A stretch of DNA of 64,000 bases from Opitutaceae bacterium. GTDB taxonomy: Bacteria; Verrucomicrobiota; Verrucomicrobiia; Opitutales; Opitutaceae. This document shows positions 33,750-41,376 of the stretch, in pieces (the stretch's first letter is position 1; the number at the start of each line of letters is the position of its first letter). Made by a program: the position numbers and the translations under genes. The stretch spans positions 372,001 through 436,000 of the forward strand of contig JAIXWF010000022.1 in NCBI GenBank assembly GCA_027482185.1, read 5' to 3'. The notes under the pieces are model-generated. The model was given only the letters and a program-made list of their open reading frames with translations, made no database searches and was not told the origin of the DNA.

Positions 33750-34832
33750 TCAGAGCGCGACCGGCTTGCCGGTGGCGGCGGATTTGTAGGCGCCGTCGAT
33801 GATCTTCATCAGCGAGAGGGCCTGGTCCGGGGTGTTGAGCGGTTTCTCGGTGCCTTCGAGGACGCGGATGAAGTTGGTCGCGGAACGGACGCGGCCCATC
33901 GTCTCGTCGGCGGGGACGATGATGTCGCGGTTCACGTGGCGGCCGTTTTCCAGCGAGTAGAGCTGGCAGGCGTCGAGCGCGGTGGCGTCGATGCCGTCGG
34001 TGCCGAAGAGACGGCGGACGAGGCCGCCGGCCTTGGTGCCCTGGAAGGTGACGGACACTTCCTCGCGGTGGTTGAGCTCGGCCCAGGAAACGGCGAACGA
34101 CATCGACTGGCCGGTCTTGAAGGTGACGAAACCGTGCGCGGCGGCTTCGACATCGGTGACGCCCTTGGCAACATCGGGGATGCCCCAGGGGCCCTTGAAG
34201 GCCTTGTTGTCGATGTTGTCTTTGTACGTGCGCGCGAGCACGTGGGCGGGTTCGGGGTAGCCCATGAAGTGGAGCCCGAGGTCGATCATGTGGAGCAGAT
34301 CGATGAGGGGGCCGCCGCCGGAGAGGGCCTTGGTGGTGAACCAGCCGCCGAAGCCGGGGATGCCGGCGCGGCGGATCCATTTCGCCTGGCAGGTGTTGAT
34401 GGTGCCGACGGCGCCCTGGGCGATGTACTCCATCATCGCGTAGCTCTCGGGGCGGGCGCGGTTGTTGAAGTTGAACATCAGGGTGCGCTTGGCCTTTTCG
34501 CCGGCGGCCTTGAGGGCGGCCATTTCCTTGGCGCTGAGGGCGGGCGGCTTTTCGCAGAACACGTGCTTGCCGGCCTTGAGGGCCTGGAGGGCGAGGGGCG
34601 CGTGGAATTTGTTCGGGACGATGATGGAGACGGCGTCGAGCTCGGGCACGGCGCGGAGCATCTCGGCGACGTCGGAGAAGACGCGCGGGATGCCGTGTTT
34701 GGCGGCGGCCTTTTCGGCGGCGGCCTGGTTGACGTCGGCGAGCGCGACGATCTCGGCGCCGGCCTCGCGGAAACCCTTGGCGTGATAGGCGGCCATGCCG
34801 CCGGCGCCGATGATGGCGATTTTGATAGGCAT
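33750..34832 (-). CDS. Gfo/Idh/MocA family oxidoreductase
   Basis: A 360-residue cytoplasmic dehydrogenase. IAIIGAGGMAAYHAKGF is the dinucleotide site, HVFCEKPPALSAKEM the EKP motif, and SGGGPLIDLLHMIDLGLHFMG the substrate-domain block with conserved Asp and His. The ending (GAYKSAATGKPVAL) is typical of the family. It is likely involved in oxidising or reducing a keto-sugar or inositol-like compound together with the flanking genes. It is separated from both neighbours by spacers that each contain the GTAGCGG-type heptad hairpin, an unusual sharing within one gene series. Confidence 0.92.
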   Translation of the reverse strand: MPIKIAIIGAGGMAAYHAKGFREAGAEIVALADVNQAAAEKAAAKHGIPRVFSDVAEMLRAVPELDAVSIIVPNKFHAPLALQALKAGKHVFCEKPPALSAKEMAALKAAGEKAKRTLMFNFNNRARPESYAMMEYIAQGAVGTINTCQAKWIRRAGIPGFGGWFTTKALSGGGPLIDLLHMIDLGLHFMGYPEPAHVLARTYKDNIDNKAFKGPWGIPDVAKGVTDVEAAAHGFVTFKTGQSMSFAVSWAELNHREEVSVTFQGTKAGGLVRRLFGTDGIDATALDACQLYSLENGRHVNRDIIVPADETMGRVRSATNFIRVLEGTEKPLNTPDQALSLMKIIDGAYKSAATGKPVAL

Positions 34833-34837
34833 ATGAA

Positions 34838-34939
34838 GTAGCGTGTAGCGACTAGCGGGTAGTGAGTAGAAAGAAGGCGCGAAAGCAGAGCGGGTATCGA
34901 AAGCGTGATGCTCGCTACCCGCTGCCCGCTACCCGCTAC
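34838..34939. repeat. Heptad arrays, inverted arms
   Basis: Four words of the GTAGCGT / CTAGCGG type (34838-34865) are followed by four complementary words (TCGCTAC, CCGCTAC; 34912-34939). The right arm ends at the first base of the isomerase gene's stop codon. It is a second copy of the hairpin at 33653. Confidence 0.82.
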
Positions 34940-35979
34940 TACTTCTGTTTGTCGAACTGCGCGTCGAAGACGATCGCGCTGGAGGGGAAGTCGATCTTGC
35001 GGACGAAGGCGGCGGCCTCGGTGCCGCCGTGGATGCGGTCCATGCGGCTGTCTTCCCATTCGACGGAAAGCGGGCCGCGGTAGCCGACATCGTTGAGGGC
35101 GACGATGATGTCCTCGAACTTGATGTCGCCGTGGCCGGGCGAACGGAAATCCCAGAAACGGCGGGCGTCGCCGAAGCTGACGTGGCCGCCGAACACGCCG
35201 ACGGTGCCGTCGCCGTGGCCCCACCACACGTCCTTGACGTGCATGTGGAAGATGCGGGGGCCGAAGGTGCGGATGAACTTCACGTAATCGACGCCCTGAT
35301 ACCCGAGGTGGGAGGGGTCGTAGTTGAAACCGAAGCGGCGGTGGCCCTTGACGGCTTCGATCGCGCGCTGGGAGCTGGCGATATCGAAGGCGATTTCCGT
35401 CGGATGGACCTCGAGGGCGAAGTTGACGTCGGCCTTTTCGAAGGCGTCGAGGATGGGGCCGAAGCGTTTGCCGAAGTCGGCGAAGCCGGCGTCCCAGAAC
35501 GCCTGCGAGGTCGGCGGGAAGGCGTAGATGGAGTGCCAGATGCTGGAGCCGGTGAAGCCGTTGACCACGGCGGGGAAGTCGTCCTTGGCGCCGCGGCCGG
35601 GTTTGGCGTCGAAGAAGGCGCGGGCGGCCTTGGCCGTGAGCGCGAGTTTGCGGGCGGCGCGCTTGCGGACGCCCTCGGGGTCGCCGTCGCCCCACACATC
35701 GGAGGGAAGGATCGACTTGTGGCGTTCGTCGATCAGGTCGCAGACGGCCTGGCCGACGAGGTGGCTCGAGATGGCGTTGCAGGTGAGGCCGTGGTCCTTG
35801 AGCAGCGCCCATTTGTCATGGACGTACTTCTTGCTCGAGGCGGCGGCATCGACGTCGAAGTGATCGCCCCAGCAGGCGAGTTCGACGCCGTCGTAGCCCA
35901 TCTTCTTGACGAGCGGGGCGAGTTTTTCGAGCGGGAGATCGGCCCATTGGCCGGTGAACAGGGTGACAGTACGGGGCAT
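34939..35979 (-). CDS. Sugar phosphate isomerase/epimerase-like TIM-barrel protein
   Basis: A 346-residue xylose-isomerase-like TIM barrel (AP endonuclease 2 superfamily). It starts [22 protein letters not shown]. Metal-binding residues are expected in [12 protein letters not shown] (Glu), [14 protein letters not shown] (Asp, His), [10 protein letters not shown] (His) and [11 protein letters not shown] (Glu), and all are visible. It probably isomerises or epimerises a keto-sugar produced by the neighbouring Gfo/Idh enzymes. The start is the ATG at MPRTVTLF. It is first in the minus-strand series and divergent from another TIM-barrel gene, with a REP1 pair in the spacer. Confidence 0.92.
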   Translation of the reverse strand: MPRTVTLFTGQWADLPLEKLAPLVKKMGYDGVELACWGDHFDVDAAASSKKYVHDKWALLKDHGLTCNAISSHLVGQAVCDLIDERHKSILPSDVWGDGDPEGVRKRAARKLALTAKAARAFFDAKPGRGAKDDFPAVVNGFTGSSIWHSIYAFPPTSQAFWDAGFADFGKRFGPILDAFEKADVNFALEVHPTEIAFDIASSQRAIEAVKGHRRFGFNYDPSHLGYQGVDYVKFIRTFGPRIFHMHVKDVWWGHGDGTVGVFGGHVSFGDARRFWDFRSPGHGDIKFEDIIVALNDVGYRGPLSVEWEDSRMDRIHGGTEAAAFVRKIDFPSSAIVFDAQFDKQK

Positions 35980-36070
35980 GGTAATTGAGAAAGGACGGAG
36001 CATGCTCCCGCGCGTCCCAGAGGGCGCAAGGCGGAAGTTGGCGCGGCGGCGGGCGGCGGCGCGGTTTGGG

Positions 36071-36122
36071 GGAGGGGCGTCCCTCGTGGGCGCCCTCGGG
36101 CGTGGACGAGCCCCGCCCCTAC
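36071..36122. repeat. REP1 inverted pair, divergent copies
   Basis: The copy at 36071-36095 (plus) starts with GGAG instead of GTAG, has the arm GGGCGTCC, loop CTCGT and arm GGGCGCCC. The copy at 36098-36122 (minus) starts with GTAG and has one stem mismatch. Only two bases separate them. Confidence 0.75.
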
Positions 36123-36136
36123 AGTCGGGTCGACCG

Positions 36137-36164
36137 GAAAACCGCGGCGGGCGCGGCGGTTTTC
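36137..36164. terminator. Terminator-like hairpin in a divergent spacer
   Basis: GAAAACCGC (36137-36145) pairs with GCGGTTTTC (36156-36164) around a 10-base loop, and both strands end in a T run. It lies upstream of the TIM-barrel gene at 36227 rather than behind a gene. It may insulate the divergent units or act as an attenuator. Confidence 0.4.
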
Positions 36165-36226
36165 GTGTCATGCCGCCGGCGATTCTGCGCTTCGCTCCGG
36201 CGGCGGCACCGGCCAACGTCGGCGTC

Positions 36227-37027
36227 ATGCCTTTGCTGCGCTGTCTTTCCTCGCTCGGTTGCGCCGACCTCACGTTGGCGGAGACGCAGGCGTTGGCGCG
36301 GGCGCACGGCGTGGATACGATCGAGCTGCGGGCGCTCGAAGGCACGACGGACCTGCCGGCATTGTTTGCCCGGCGCTTCGGCACGCCGGCGGAGTTGGCC
36401 GCGGCGGTGCGGGCGGGCGGCGTGCCGGTGGTCGGGCTCAATGCTTCGCTGAAGTTGGCCAACGCGACCGCGGCCGACCGGGCAGCGTTGCTCGCTTACG
36501 TGACGTGGGCGGACGCGCTGGGGGCGTGCCGGCTGCGGGTCTTCGACGGGGGCGCGACGGCGAGCCCGGAAGAATTGGCGGCGGCGGCGGCGACGTGGCG
36601 ATGGTGGCGCGAGTGGCGCGCGGCGCAGCCGGGGCCGGCGGAGCTGGCGGTGGAGACGCACGATTCGCTGTTCACGGCGGCGGCGCTGGAGCGTTTTCTG
36701 CAGGCCGTGCCGGATGCGCCGATCCTGTGGGACGCGCACCACACCTGGCGCAAGGGCGGCGAGGACCCGCTCGTCACCTGGGCGGCGATCCGCGGGCGCA
36801 CCGTGCACGTCCACATCAAGGACAGCATCCCGGTGCCGAGCGCGCGGCATCCGTTCACCTATGTGTTGCCGGGGGACGGCGGGTTTCCGGTGGCGCCGTT
36901 GCTCGCGGCGCTGCGGGCGGAGGCGTTCGCCGGGCCGGTGAGCCTCGAGTGGGAAAAGCTGTGGCACCCGTATCTGCCGACCTTGGACGAGGCGTTGCGC
37001 ACGGCGGCGGCGCGGCGGTGGTGGTGA
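36227..37027 (+). CDS. Xylose-isomerase-like TIM-barrel protein
   Basis: A 266-residue small TIM barrel of the sugar isomerase/AP endonuclease 2 superfamily. It shows [28 protein letters not shown] at the start, then [33 protein letters not shown] and [11 protein letters not shown], which hold the usual Glu, Asp, His, His and Glu metal ligands. An alternative in-frame ATG at 36170 would add 19 residues, but the terminator-like hairpin ends just before it and the added residues look unstructured. It is divergent from the larger isomerase at 34939 and followed by apt on the same strand. Confidence 0.85.
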   Translation: MPLLRCLSSLGCADLTLAETQALARAHGVDTIELRALEGTTDLPALFARRFGTPAELAAAVRAGGVPVVGLNASLKLANATAADRAALLAYVTWADALGACRLRVFDGGATASPEELAAAAATWRWWREWRAAQPGPAELAVETHDSLFTAAALERFLQAVPDAPILWDAHHTWRKGGEDPLVTWAAIRGRTVHVHIKDSIPVPSARHPFTYVLPGDGGFPVAPLLAALRAEAFAGPVSLEWEKLWHPYLPTLDEALRTAAARRWW

Positions 37028-37112
37028 GCGGGCGGGCCGCGGAATCCGGTTTCGCCGGCTTGCCCCGGGCGCACCGGGCCGCTGTGGTTTTCGTTTTCCC
37101 CCTCCCGCCCCG

Positions 37113-37664
37113 ATGACTTCCGCCGACCTGGCCGTTTTCCTGAAATCCCGCGTGCGCACCGTGCGCGATTGGCCGATCGCGGGGGTGAACTTCCGCGACG
37201 TGACGACGCTGTTCGGCGACCCCGATGCGTTCCGCGCCATCGTGGACGCGCTGGCGGCGGAGGCGCAGCGGCTGCGCATCGCGCGGATCGCGGCGGTCGA
37301 TGCGCGCGGCTTTCTGCTCGGCGGCGCGGTGGCGTACGTCACGCACACGCCCTTCGCGCTCGTGCGGAAGAAGGGCAAGCTGCCGTACCGCACGGTCGCG
37401 ACCGAGTACGCGCTCGAGTACGGCAAGGCCACGATCGAGATCCACGCCGACGCCTGCGCGCCGGGCGACCGCGTGCTGATCGTCGACGACCTCATCGCGA
37501 CCGGCGGCACGCTGCTGGCGGCGGCGAAACTCTTCCGCCAGCTCGGCGGCGAAGTCGTGGGCGTGGCCGCCGTGATCGATCTGCCCGGGCTCGGCGGATC
37601 CGAAAAACTGCGGGCCGACGGGCTCGGCGTGCACACCCTCTGCGCTTTTTCCGAACATGAGTAA
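37113..37664 (+). CDS. apt: Adenine phosphoribosyltransferase
   Basis: A 183-residue enzyme converting adenine and PRPP to AMP. The N-terminal RTVRDWPIAGVNFRDVTTLFGD is diagnostic for Apt. AAVDARGFLLGGAVAY is the base-side loop and FALVRKKGKLP the flexible loop. VLIVDDLIATGGT is the canonical PRPP-binding motif. Length matches the family. The stop lies inside the following dehydrogenase gene (8-base overlap), so the two are co-translated. Together with the PRTase at 31255 the window encodes two purine-type PRTases, and this is the standard one. Confidence 0.96.
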   Translation: MTSADLAVFLKSRVRTVRDWPIAGVNFRDVTTLFGDPDAFRAIVDALAAEAQRLRIARIAAVDARGFLLGGAVAYVTHTPFALVRKKGKLPYRTVATEYALEYGKATIEIHADACAPGDRVLIVDDLIATGGTLLAAAKLFRQLGGEVVGVAAVIDLPGLGGSEKLRADGLGVHTLCAFSEHE

Positions 37665-38643
37665 GCCGACCGCCCCGCTCACCATCTGGTGCAACGCGCA
37701 GTTCGGCGAGGCCGACACGCGGTTGCTGGCCGAAGGGACGGGGCGGCATCGGCTTGTTTTTTCCGCCGCGGCCTCGAAGCAATATCTGGCCGCCGGAAAA
37801 CCCGATCCCGTGCTCGCCGCGGCGGACATCGCGTTCGGCCAACCCGACGTCGCGCAATGCCTCGCGAACCCGCGGCTGCGCTGGGTCGAGGTGACGACGG
37901 CGGGCTACACGCGGTACGACACGCCGGAATTCCAGGAGACGTTCCGCGCCCGCGGTTCCGCTTTTTCCAATGTATCGTCGGTCTTCGCGGATTCCTGCGC
38001 GCAGCATGTGCTCGCAATGATGCTGGCGCTCGGCCGCCAATTGTTGCCGTCGTTCCGGGACCAATTGGGCGACCACAGTTGGCACTACGACGAGCGCCGT
38101 TACGAGTCGCGCCTGCTCACGGGCCAGACGGTGCTCCTCCTCGGTTTCGGCGCGATCGGGCGCCGGTTGGCGGAACTGCTGGCGCCCTTTGGGATGACGA
38201 TCCTCGCCGTGCGGCGGCAGGTGCGCAGCGAACGCGGTGTGCGCATCTTGCCGGAAGAGCAATTGAGCAGCGCGCTCGCGCAGGCGGACCACGTCGTGAA
38301 TATCCTGCCCGACAACGCGAGCACGCGGAACTACGTCAACGCCCGCCGGCTCGGCTGCGTGAAGCCGGGTGCGCGTTTCTACAACGTCGGCCGCGGCGTC
38401 ACGGTGGACGAGAACGCGTTGCTCGAGGCGCTGCGCTCGAAACGCCTCGGCGCGGCCTACCTCGATGTGTTCGCGACGGAGCCGTTGCCCGTCGACCACC
38501 CGCTCTGGTCCGAGCCGAACTGTTTCATCACCCCGCACACGGCGGGCGGTCGCCACGATCAGGATACGGCGATCGTGCGGCACTTCCTCGAAAATCTGGC
38601 CGCCTTCGAAAAGGGCGCGCCGATGATGGATCGGGTGGTGTGA
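37657..38643 (+). CDS. D-2-hydroxyacid dehydrogenase family protein
   Basis: A 328-residue NAD-dependent dehydrogenase. The dinucleotide fold is VLLLGFGAIGRRLAELLAPFG. The catalytic Arg lies in YNVGRGVTVDENAL, the Glu in DVFATEPLPVDHPLW and the His in TPHTAGG, so the full Arg-Glu-His triad is present. It reduces a 2-keto acid or oxidises a 2-hydroxy acid in the cytoplasm; the substrate is unknown. The start ATG overlaps the end of apt by eight bases. A run of twelve perfect heptad words begins 30 bases after its stop. Confidence 0.92.
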   Translation: MSKPTAPLTIWCNAQFGEADTRLLAEGTGRHRLVFSAAASKQYLAAGKPDPVLAAADIAFGQPDVAQCLANPRLRWVEVTTAGYTRYDTPEFQETFRARGSAFSNVSSVFADSCAQHVLAMMLALGRQLLPSFRDQLGDHSWHYDERRYESRLLTGQTVLLLGFGAIGRRLAELLAPFGMTILAVRRQVRSERGVRILPEEQLSSALAQADHVVNILPDNASTRNYVNARRLGCVKPGARFYNVGRGVTVDENALLEALRSKRLGAAYLDVFATEPLPVDHPLWSEPNCFITPHTAGGRHDQDTAIVRHFLENLAAFEKGAPMMDRVV

Positions 38644-38672
38644 GGCGGAAACGGACGCGGAGCGGATAGTGG

Positions 38673-38756
38673 GTTTTGAGTTTTGGGTTCTGGGTTTGGG
38701 GTTCGGAGTTCGGAGTTTGGGGTTTGGGGTTCGGAGTTGGGGGTTCGGAGTTGGGG
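38673..38756. repeat. Twelve contiguous heptad words, composite element copy 3
   Basis: Twelve uninterrupted 7-base words start with GTT: three of the GTTTTGG kind, then nine of the GTTTGGG, GTTCGGA or GTTGGGG kinds. It lies between the 3' ends of the hydroxyacid dehydrogenase and the RAYT-like gene, 30 bases from the RAYT stop codon. It has the same words as 25612 and 32249 but lacks the terminator module. Confidence 0.92.
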
Positions 38757-38785
38757 GCGCGGTTGCGCGCGAGGCCGCGTGTCGG

Positions 38786-39388
38786 TCAGCGCGTCGAGGG
38801 GTGGGCTTCGCCGGGATGGGCGAAGCCGGCCAAGACGGGATTGCGCCGGAGCAATGCGACCGCCTCGGCCCAGCTGCGGGGATGGCGGAGGCGTTGTTCG
38901 GTCCACGCGGATTCCCAGAGCGGGCCGGGAGGGGCGCCAAGGCGGCGGAGGGCGGCGGCGGTGCGGCTCTTGAGGCGGCGGACGGCGTCGGCGCAGGCCT
39001 GCGCGCAGCGCGGCCCGGGCACGAGGAGGGCGTGCCAGTGGTTCGGCATCACGGCGAAATGCGGGACGGCGATGTCCCACTCGGCGAGGGCTTCGAATTC
39101 GGCGACCACGGCGGCGGCGGCCTGCGGATCGCGCAGCCGGCAGGCGCCGCCGTCGGCGTGGAGCAACATTTCGAGCAGGCGGAAGCCGTGGCGTTGCCAG
39201 CCGGCGAGGTCGGCGGGGCGAAGGCGGAGATCGGCCGGGGCGGATTCGAAATCGCGGAAACGCAACCGCGAGGCCGCGGCGAGGCTGTCGGCCAGCCGCA
39301 CCGTGACGAGCCGCGCGCCGGTGCGGGCGGAGTCGCGGCGGCCCGAGACCGGGCGGAGATCGGCGACAGCAGGGGCGGGGGCGGACAC
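38786..39388 (-). CDS. RAYT-family HUH protein lacking the catalytic tyrosine
   Basis: A 200-residue protein of the REP-associated tyrosine transposase (Y1/IS200-like) family. LVTVRLADSL (residues 27-36) is the conserved first strand block. PHFAVMPNHWHALLVPG holds the HUH metal motif (H117, H119). VRRLKSRTAAALRR matches the K-x-x-T-A helix, and LRRNPVLAGFA the C-terminal block. In relatives the nucleophile is the Tyr four residues before the Asn of NPV; here that position is Leu179, and the whole protein has no tyrosine. The frame is intact. Flanks carry a heptad array (3' side) and a REP2 copy about 100 bases upstream. It may bind REP hairpins without cleaving them. Confidence 0.88.
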   Translation of the reverse strand: MSAPAPAVADLRPVSGRRDSARTGARLVTVRLADSLAAASRLRFRDFESAPADLRLRPADLAGWQRHGFRLLEMLLHADGGACRLRDPQAAAAVVAEFEALAEWDIAVPHFAVMPNHWHALLVPGPRCAQACADAVRRLKSRTAAALRRLGAPPGPLWESAWTEQRLRHPRSWAEAVALLRRNPVLAGFAHPGEAHPSTR

Positions 39389-39492
39389 GGGCCCAGCGCA
39401 GGCGGCGCCGGGGCGGAAGGAAGCGGGCGGAGGCCCGAAATCTCGGTAGAGGCGGGACTTGACGGCAGCGGACCGGGGTGTCGGCGGAAGGG

Positions 39493-39515
39493 CACGGGCT
39501 GAAGCTCCGTGCTAC
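39493..39515 (-). repeat. REP2 hairpin near the RAYT gene
   Basis: On minus: GTAG, arm CACGGAG, loop CTTCA, arm GCCCGTG. Five outer pairs form, including an A-T pair where the 24716 copy has C-G, a compensatory change. It lies 105 bases before the RAYT start. Confidence 0.7.
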
Positions 39516-39669
39516 GCGGGCGGCGAGTGCGGTGGGCGGAGAGAACGGCGAGGGCGGCTGAGCTGAACTGAGGCAGTTGAGAGAGCCTGGCTAAGAGGAT
39601 AGAGCGAAACAGTCCGGTTCGCGAGGTTGCCGGCTTGGACGACGTTTTCCGCGGCTCGGCGGATCGGTC

Positions 39670-39697
39670 TCTCAACCCTCAACTTTGAACTCCCAAC
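39670..39697 (-). repeat. Heptad array at the 3' end of the lipoprotein gene
   Basis: Four 7-base words (TCTCAAC, CCTCAAC and two variants) end 14 bases from the stop codon of the binding lipoprotein. The placement is the same as at 25816 and 32442. Confidence 0.75.
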
Positions 39698-39711
39698 TGG
39701 ATGATCCCAGA

Positions 39712-41331
39712 TCAGGGCTCGAGCCGGAGGTCTTTGTAGTTGCGGAAGCCGAGCGGGGAAAGTTTCCAGCCGCGCACCGAGGGGGCGACGAGGGTCGTGC
39801 GGGAGCCCCAATAGACGGGGGCGACGGGCATCTGGTCCATGAGGTAGGTCTCGGCGCGTTGGAAGGCGGCGAGGCGGGCGGCGGGCGCGGCTTCGGTCTG
39901 GGCGGCGGCGAGGAGGGCGTCGTACTGCGGGTCGGCGAAGCCGGTGCCGTTCACGCCGTTGCCGGTGGTGAACATGGTCAGGTAGGTGAGCGGGTCCGGG
40001 TATTCCGCGATCCAGCGGCCGCGGGCGATGGTGTAGTCGAGGGTGTCGAGGCTATCGAGCAGCACCTTGAATTCCTTCTGCGTGATCCGGACTTCGACGC
40101 CGAGGTCGCGGCGCCACATCTGTTGCACGGCCTCGGCGATGCGCTGGTTGATTTCCGAGGAAATGGTCACGAGGTCGAGGACGGGCAGGCCTTTGCCTTC
40201 CGGGTATCCCGCTTCGGCCAGCAGCGCCTTGGCGGCGGCGAGGTCGGTGCGCACGGCGGCGGGCGGGGTGTATCCGCCGAGGCCTGACGGCGTGAGCGAC
40301 GTCGCCGCGCTTTGGCCGCCGCGAAGGACGTTTTTCACGATCGCCTCGCGGTCGATCGTGAGGGCGAGGGCGCGGCGGAGGCGCGGATCGCGGAGCTGCG
40401 GGTGGCGCGTGTTGAAACGGAAGAAGTAGCTTTCGAAGTAGGGCTCGGTGCGGAGGAGCTCCGGCGACTCGCGGCGGTAGGCCTCGACCTTGCTCAAGGG
40501 CACGTCCCAGGTCGTGTGCAATTGCCCGGCGCGAAACGCCAGCTCCTGGGCCTGGGTCGATTCGCTCGGATAGAAGTAGAGAGCGTTGAGGCGGACGTTG
40601 GCGGCGTCCCAGTAGTGCGGGTTTTTCTCGAGGGCGACGTGGCGGTGATCGGCCCATTCGCGGAGGCGGAAAGGGCCGTTGCCGACGAAGGGCGCGGTGC
40701 GCGTCCACTTGGCGGAACGGTCGTCGGGGCGGGCGCCGTCGCGTTGGACGGAGGCCGGGTGGACGGGGAAGCAGACGTTGGCGCGGAGGACGGTGATGAA
40801 GTGGGGCGTCGGGCGCTCGAGCGTGATCTCGACGGTGAAGTCGTCGGGGGCGCGGAAGCCGACGGCGGCGAAGTCGGCGAGTTTCCCTTTGGCGAAGGCC
40901 TCGGCGTTCAGGACCGGATACAGGGCGTCTTTGTATTCGGAGCCGAGGGCGGGCGTGAGGGCGCGGCGGAAACCGAAAAGGAAGTCGCCTGCGGTGAGCG
41001 GGTCGCCGTTGGACCACTTGCCCGTGCGGTGGAGGTGGAACGTGTAGACGCGGCCGTCGGGCGAGAGCTCCCAGCGTGCGGCGGCGCCGGGGCGGGGTTG
41101 GAGCGTGGCTTCGTCGAGCGTGACCAAGCCCTCGAAGAGGGCGCTGAGGACGTTGTGGTCGACGGCGCCGCCGGCGAGGTGCGGATCGAGGGATTGGATT
41201 TCGGCGCCGTTGCCGACGTGGAGGGTGCCGTCGCGGTTGCCGCGGGCGACGGCGGTCTCGCGTTTCGCGCAGCCGGCGGCGAGGAGCGCGGCGGCCGCGA
41301 AGCAGACGAGGAGCGGCCGACGCGCGAGCAT
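39712..41331 (-). CDS. Peptide/oligopeptide ABC transporter substrate-binding lipoprotein
   Basis: A 539-residue OppA-like (SBP family 5) protein. The lipobox LLAAGC gives a lipidated N-terminal Cys, so it is anchored in the membrane facing the periplasm. Typical blocks are GAEIQSLDPHLAGG, YTFHLHRTGKWSNGDPLTAGDF, FVGNGPFRL, ALALTIDREAIVKNVLRGG and the C-terminal ATYWGS-like PVYWGSRTTL. It binds peptides or similar compounds for import. No permease or ATPase genes are adjacent, so it is an orphan that may serve a distant transporter or a murein-peptide recycling system. It is downstream of asnS, with a REP1 copy in the short spacer. Confidence 0.93.
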   Translation of the reverse strand: MLARRPLLVCFAAAALLAAGCAKRETAVARGNRDGTLHVGNGAEIQSLDPHLAGGAVDHNVLSALFEGLVTLDEATLQPRPGAAARWELSPDGRVYTFHLHRTGKWSNGDPLTAGDFLFGFRRALTPALGSEYKDALYPVLNAEAFAKGKLADFAAVGFRAPDDFTVEITLERPTPHFITVLRANVCFPVHPASVQRDGARPDDRSAKWTRTAPFVGNGPFRLREWADHRHVALEKNPHYWDAANVRLNALYFYPSESTQAQELAFRAGQLHTTWDVPLSKVEAYRRESPELLRTEPYFESYFFRFNTRHPQLRDPRLRRALALTIDREAIVKNVLRGGQSAATSLTPSGLGGYTPPAAVRTDLAAAKALLAEAGYPEGKGLPVLDLVTISSEINQRIAEAVQQMWRRDLGVEVRITQKEFKVLLDSLDTLDYTIARGRWIAEYPDPLTYLTMFTTGNGVNGTGFADPQYDALLAAAQTEAAPAARLAAFQRAETYLMDQMPVAPVYWGSRTTLVAPSVRGWKLSPLGFRNYKDLRLEP

Positions 41332-41349
41332 GGAGGAATCGGACGGAAA

Positions 41350-41374
41350 GGGCGTGCGCGAGGCGCGCCCCTAC
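41350..41374 (-). repeat. REP1 hairpin, single copy
   Basis: On minus: GTAG, arm GGGCGCGC, loop CTCGC, arm GCACGCCC, with one stem mismatch. It fills the spacer between asnS (stop at 41377) and the binding lipoprotein. Confidence 0.8.
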
Positions 41375-41376
41375 GG

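Larger units (their letters stand above)
39389..39711. other. Spacer upstream of the RAYT-like gene
   Basis: A 323-base region with no supported gene. It contains a REP2 copy (39493-39515) and a heptad array (39670-39697). Short open frames here are antisense or low-complexity. Confidence 0.6.

Noticed and set aside
25612-38756. CRISPR array interpretation of the regular repeats
   Set aside because: There are no unique spacers of constant length and no cas genes. The units are 7 bases and directly adjacent.
38786-39388. Classic IS200/IS605 insertion sequence
   Set aside because: The HUH protein has the RAYT-specific VTxRLADSL and NPVxAG blocks and no IS ends or TnpB gene. The tyrosine is absent.
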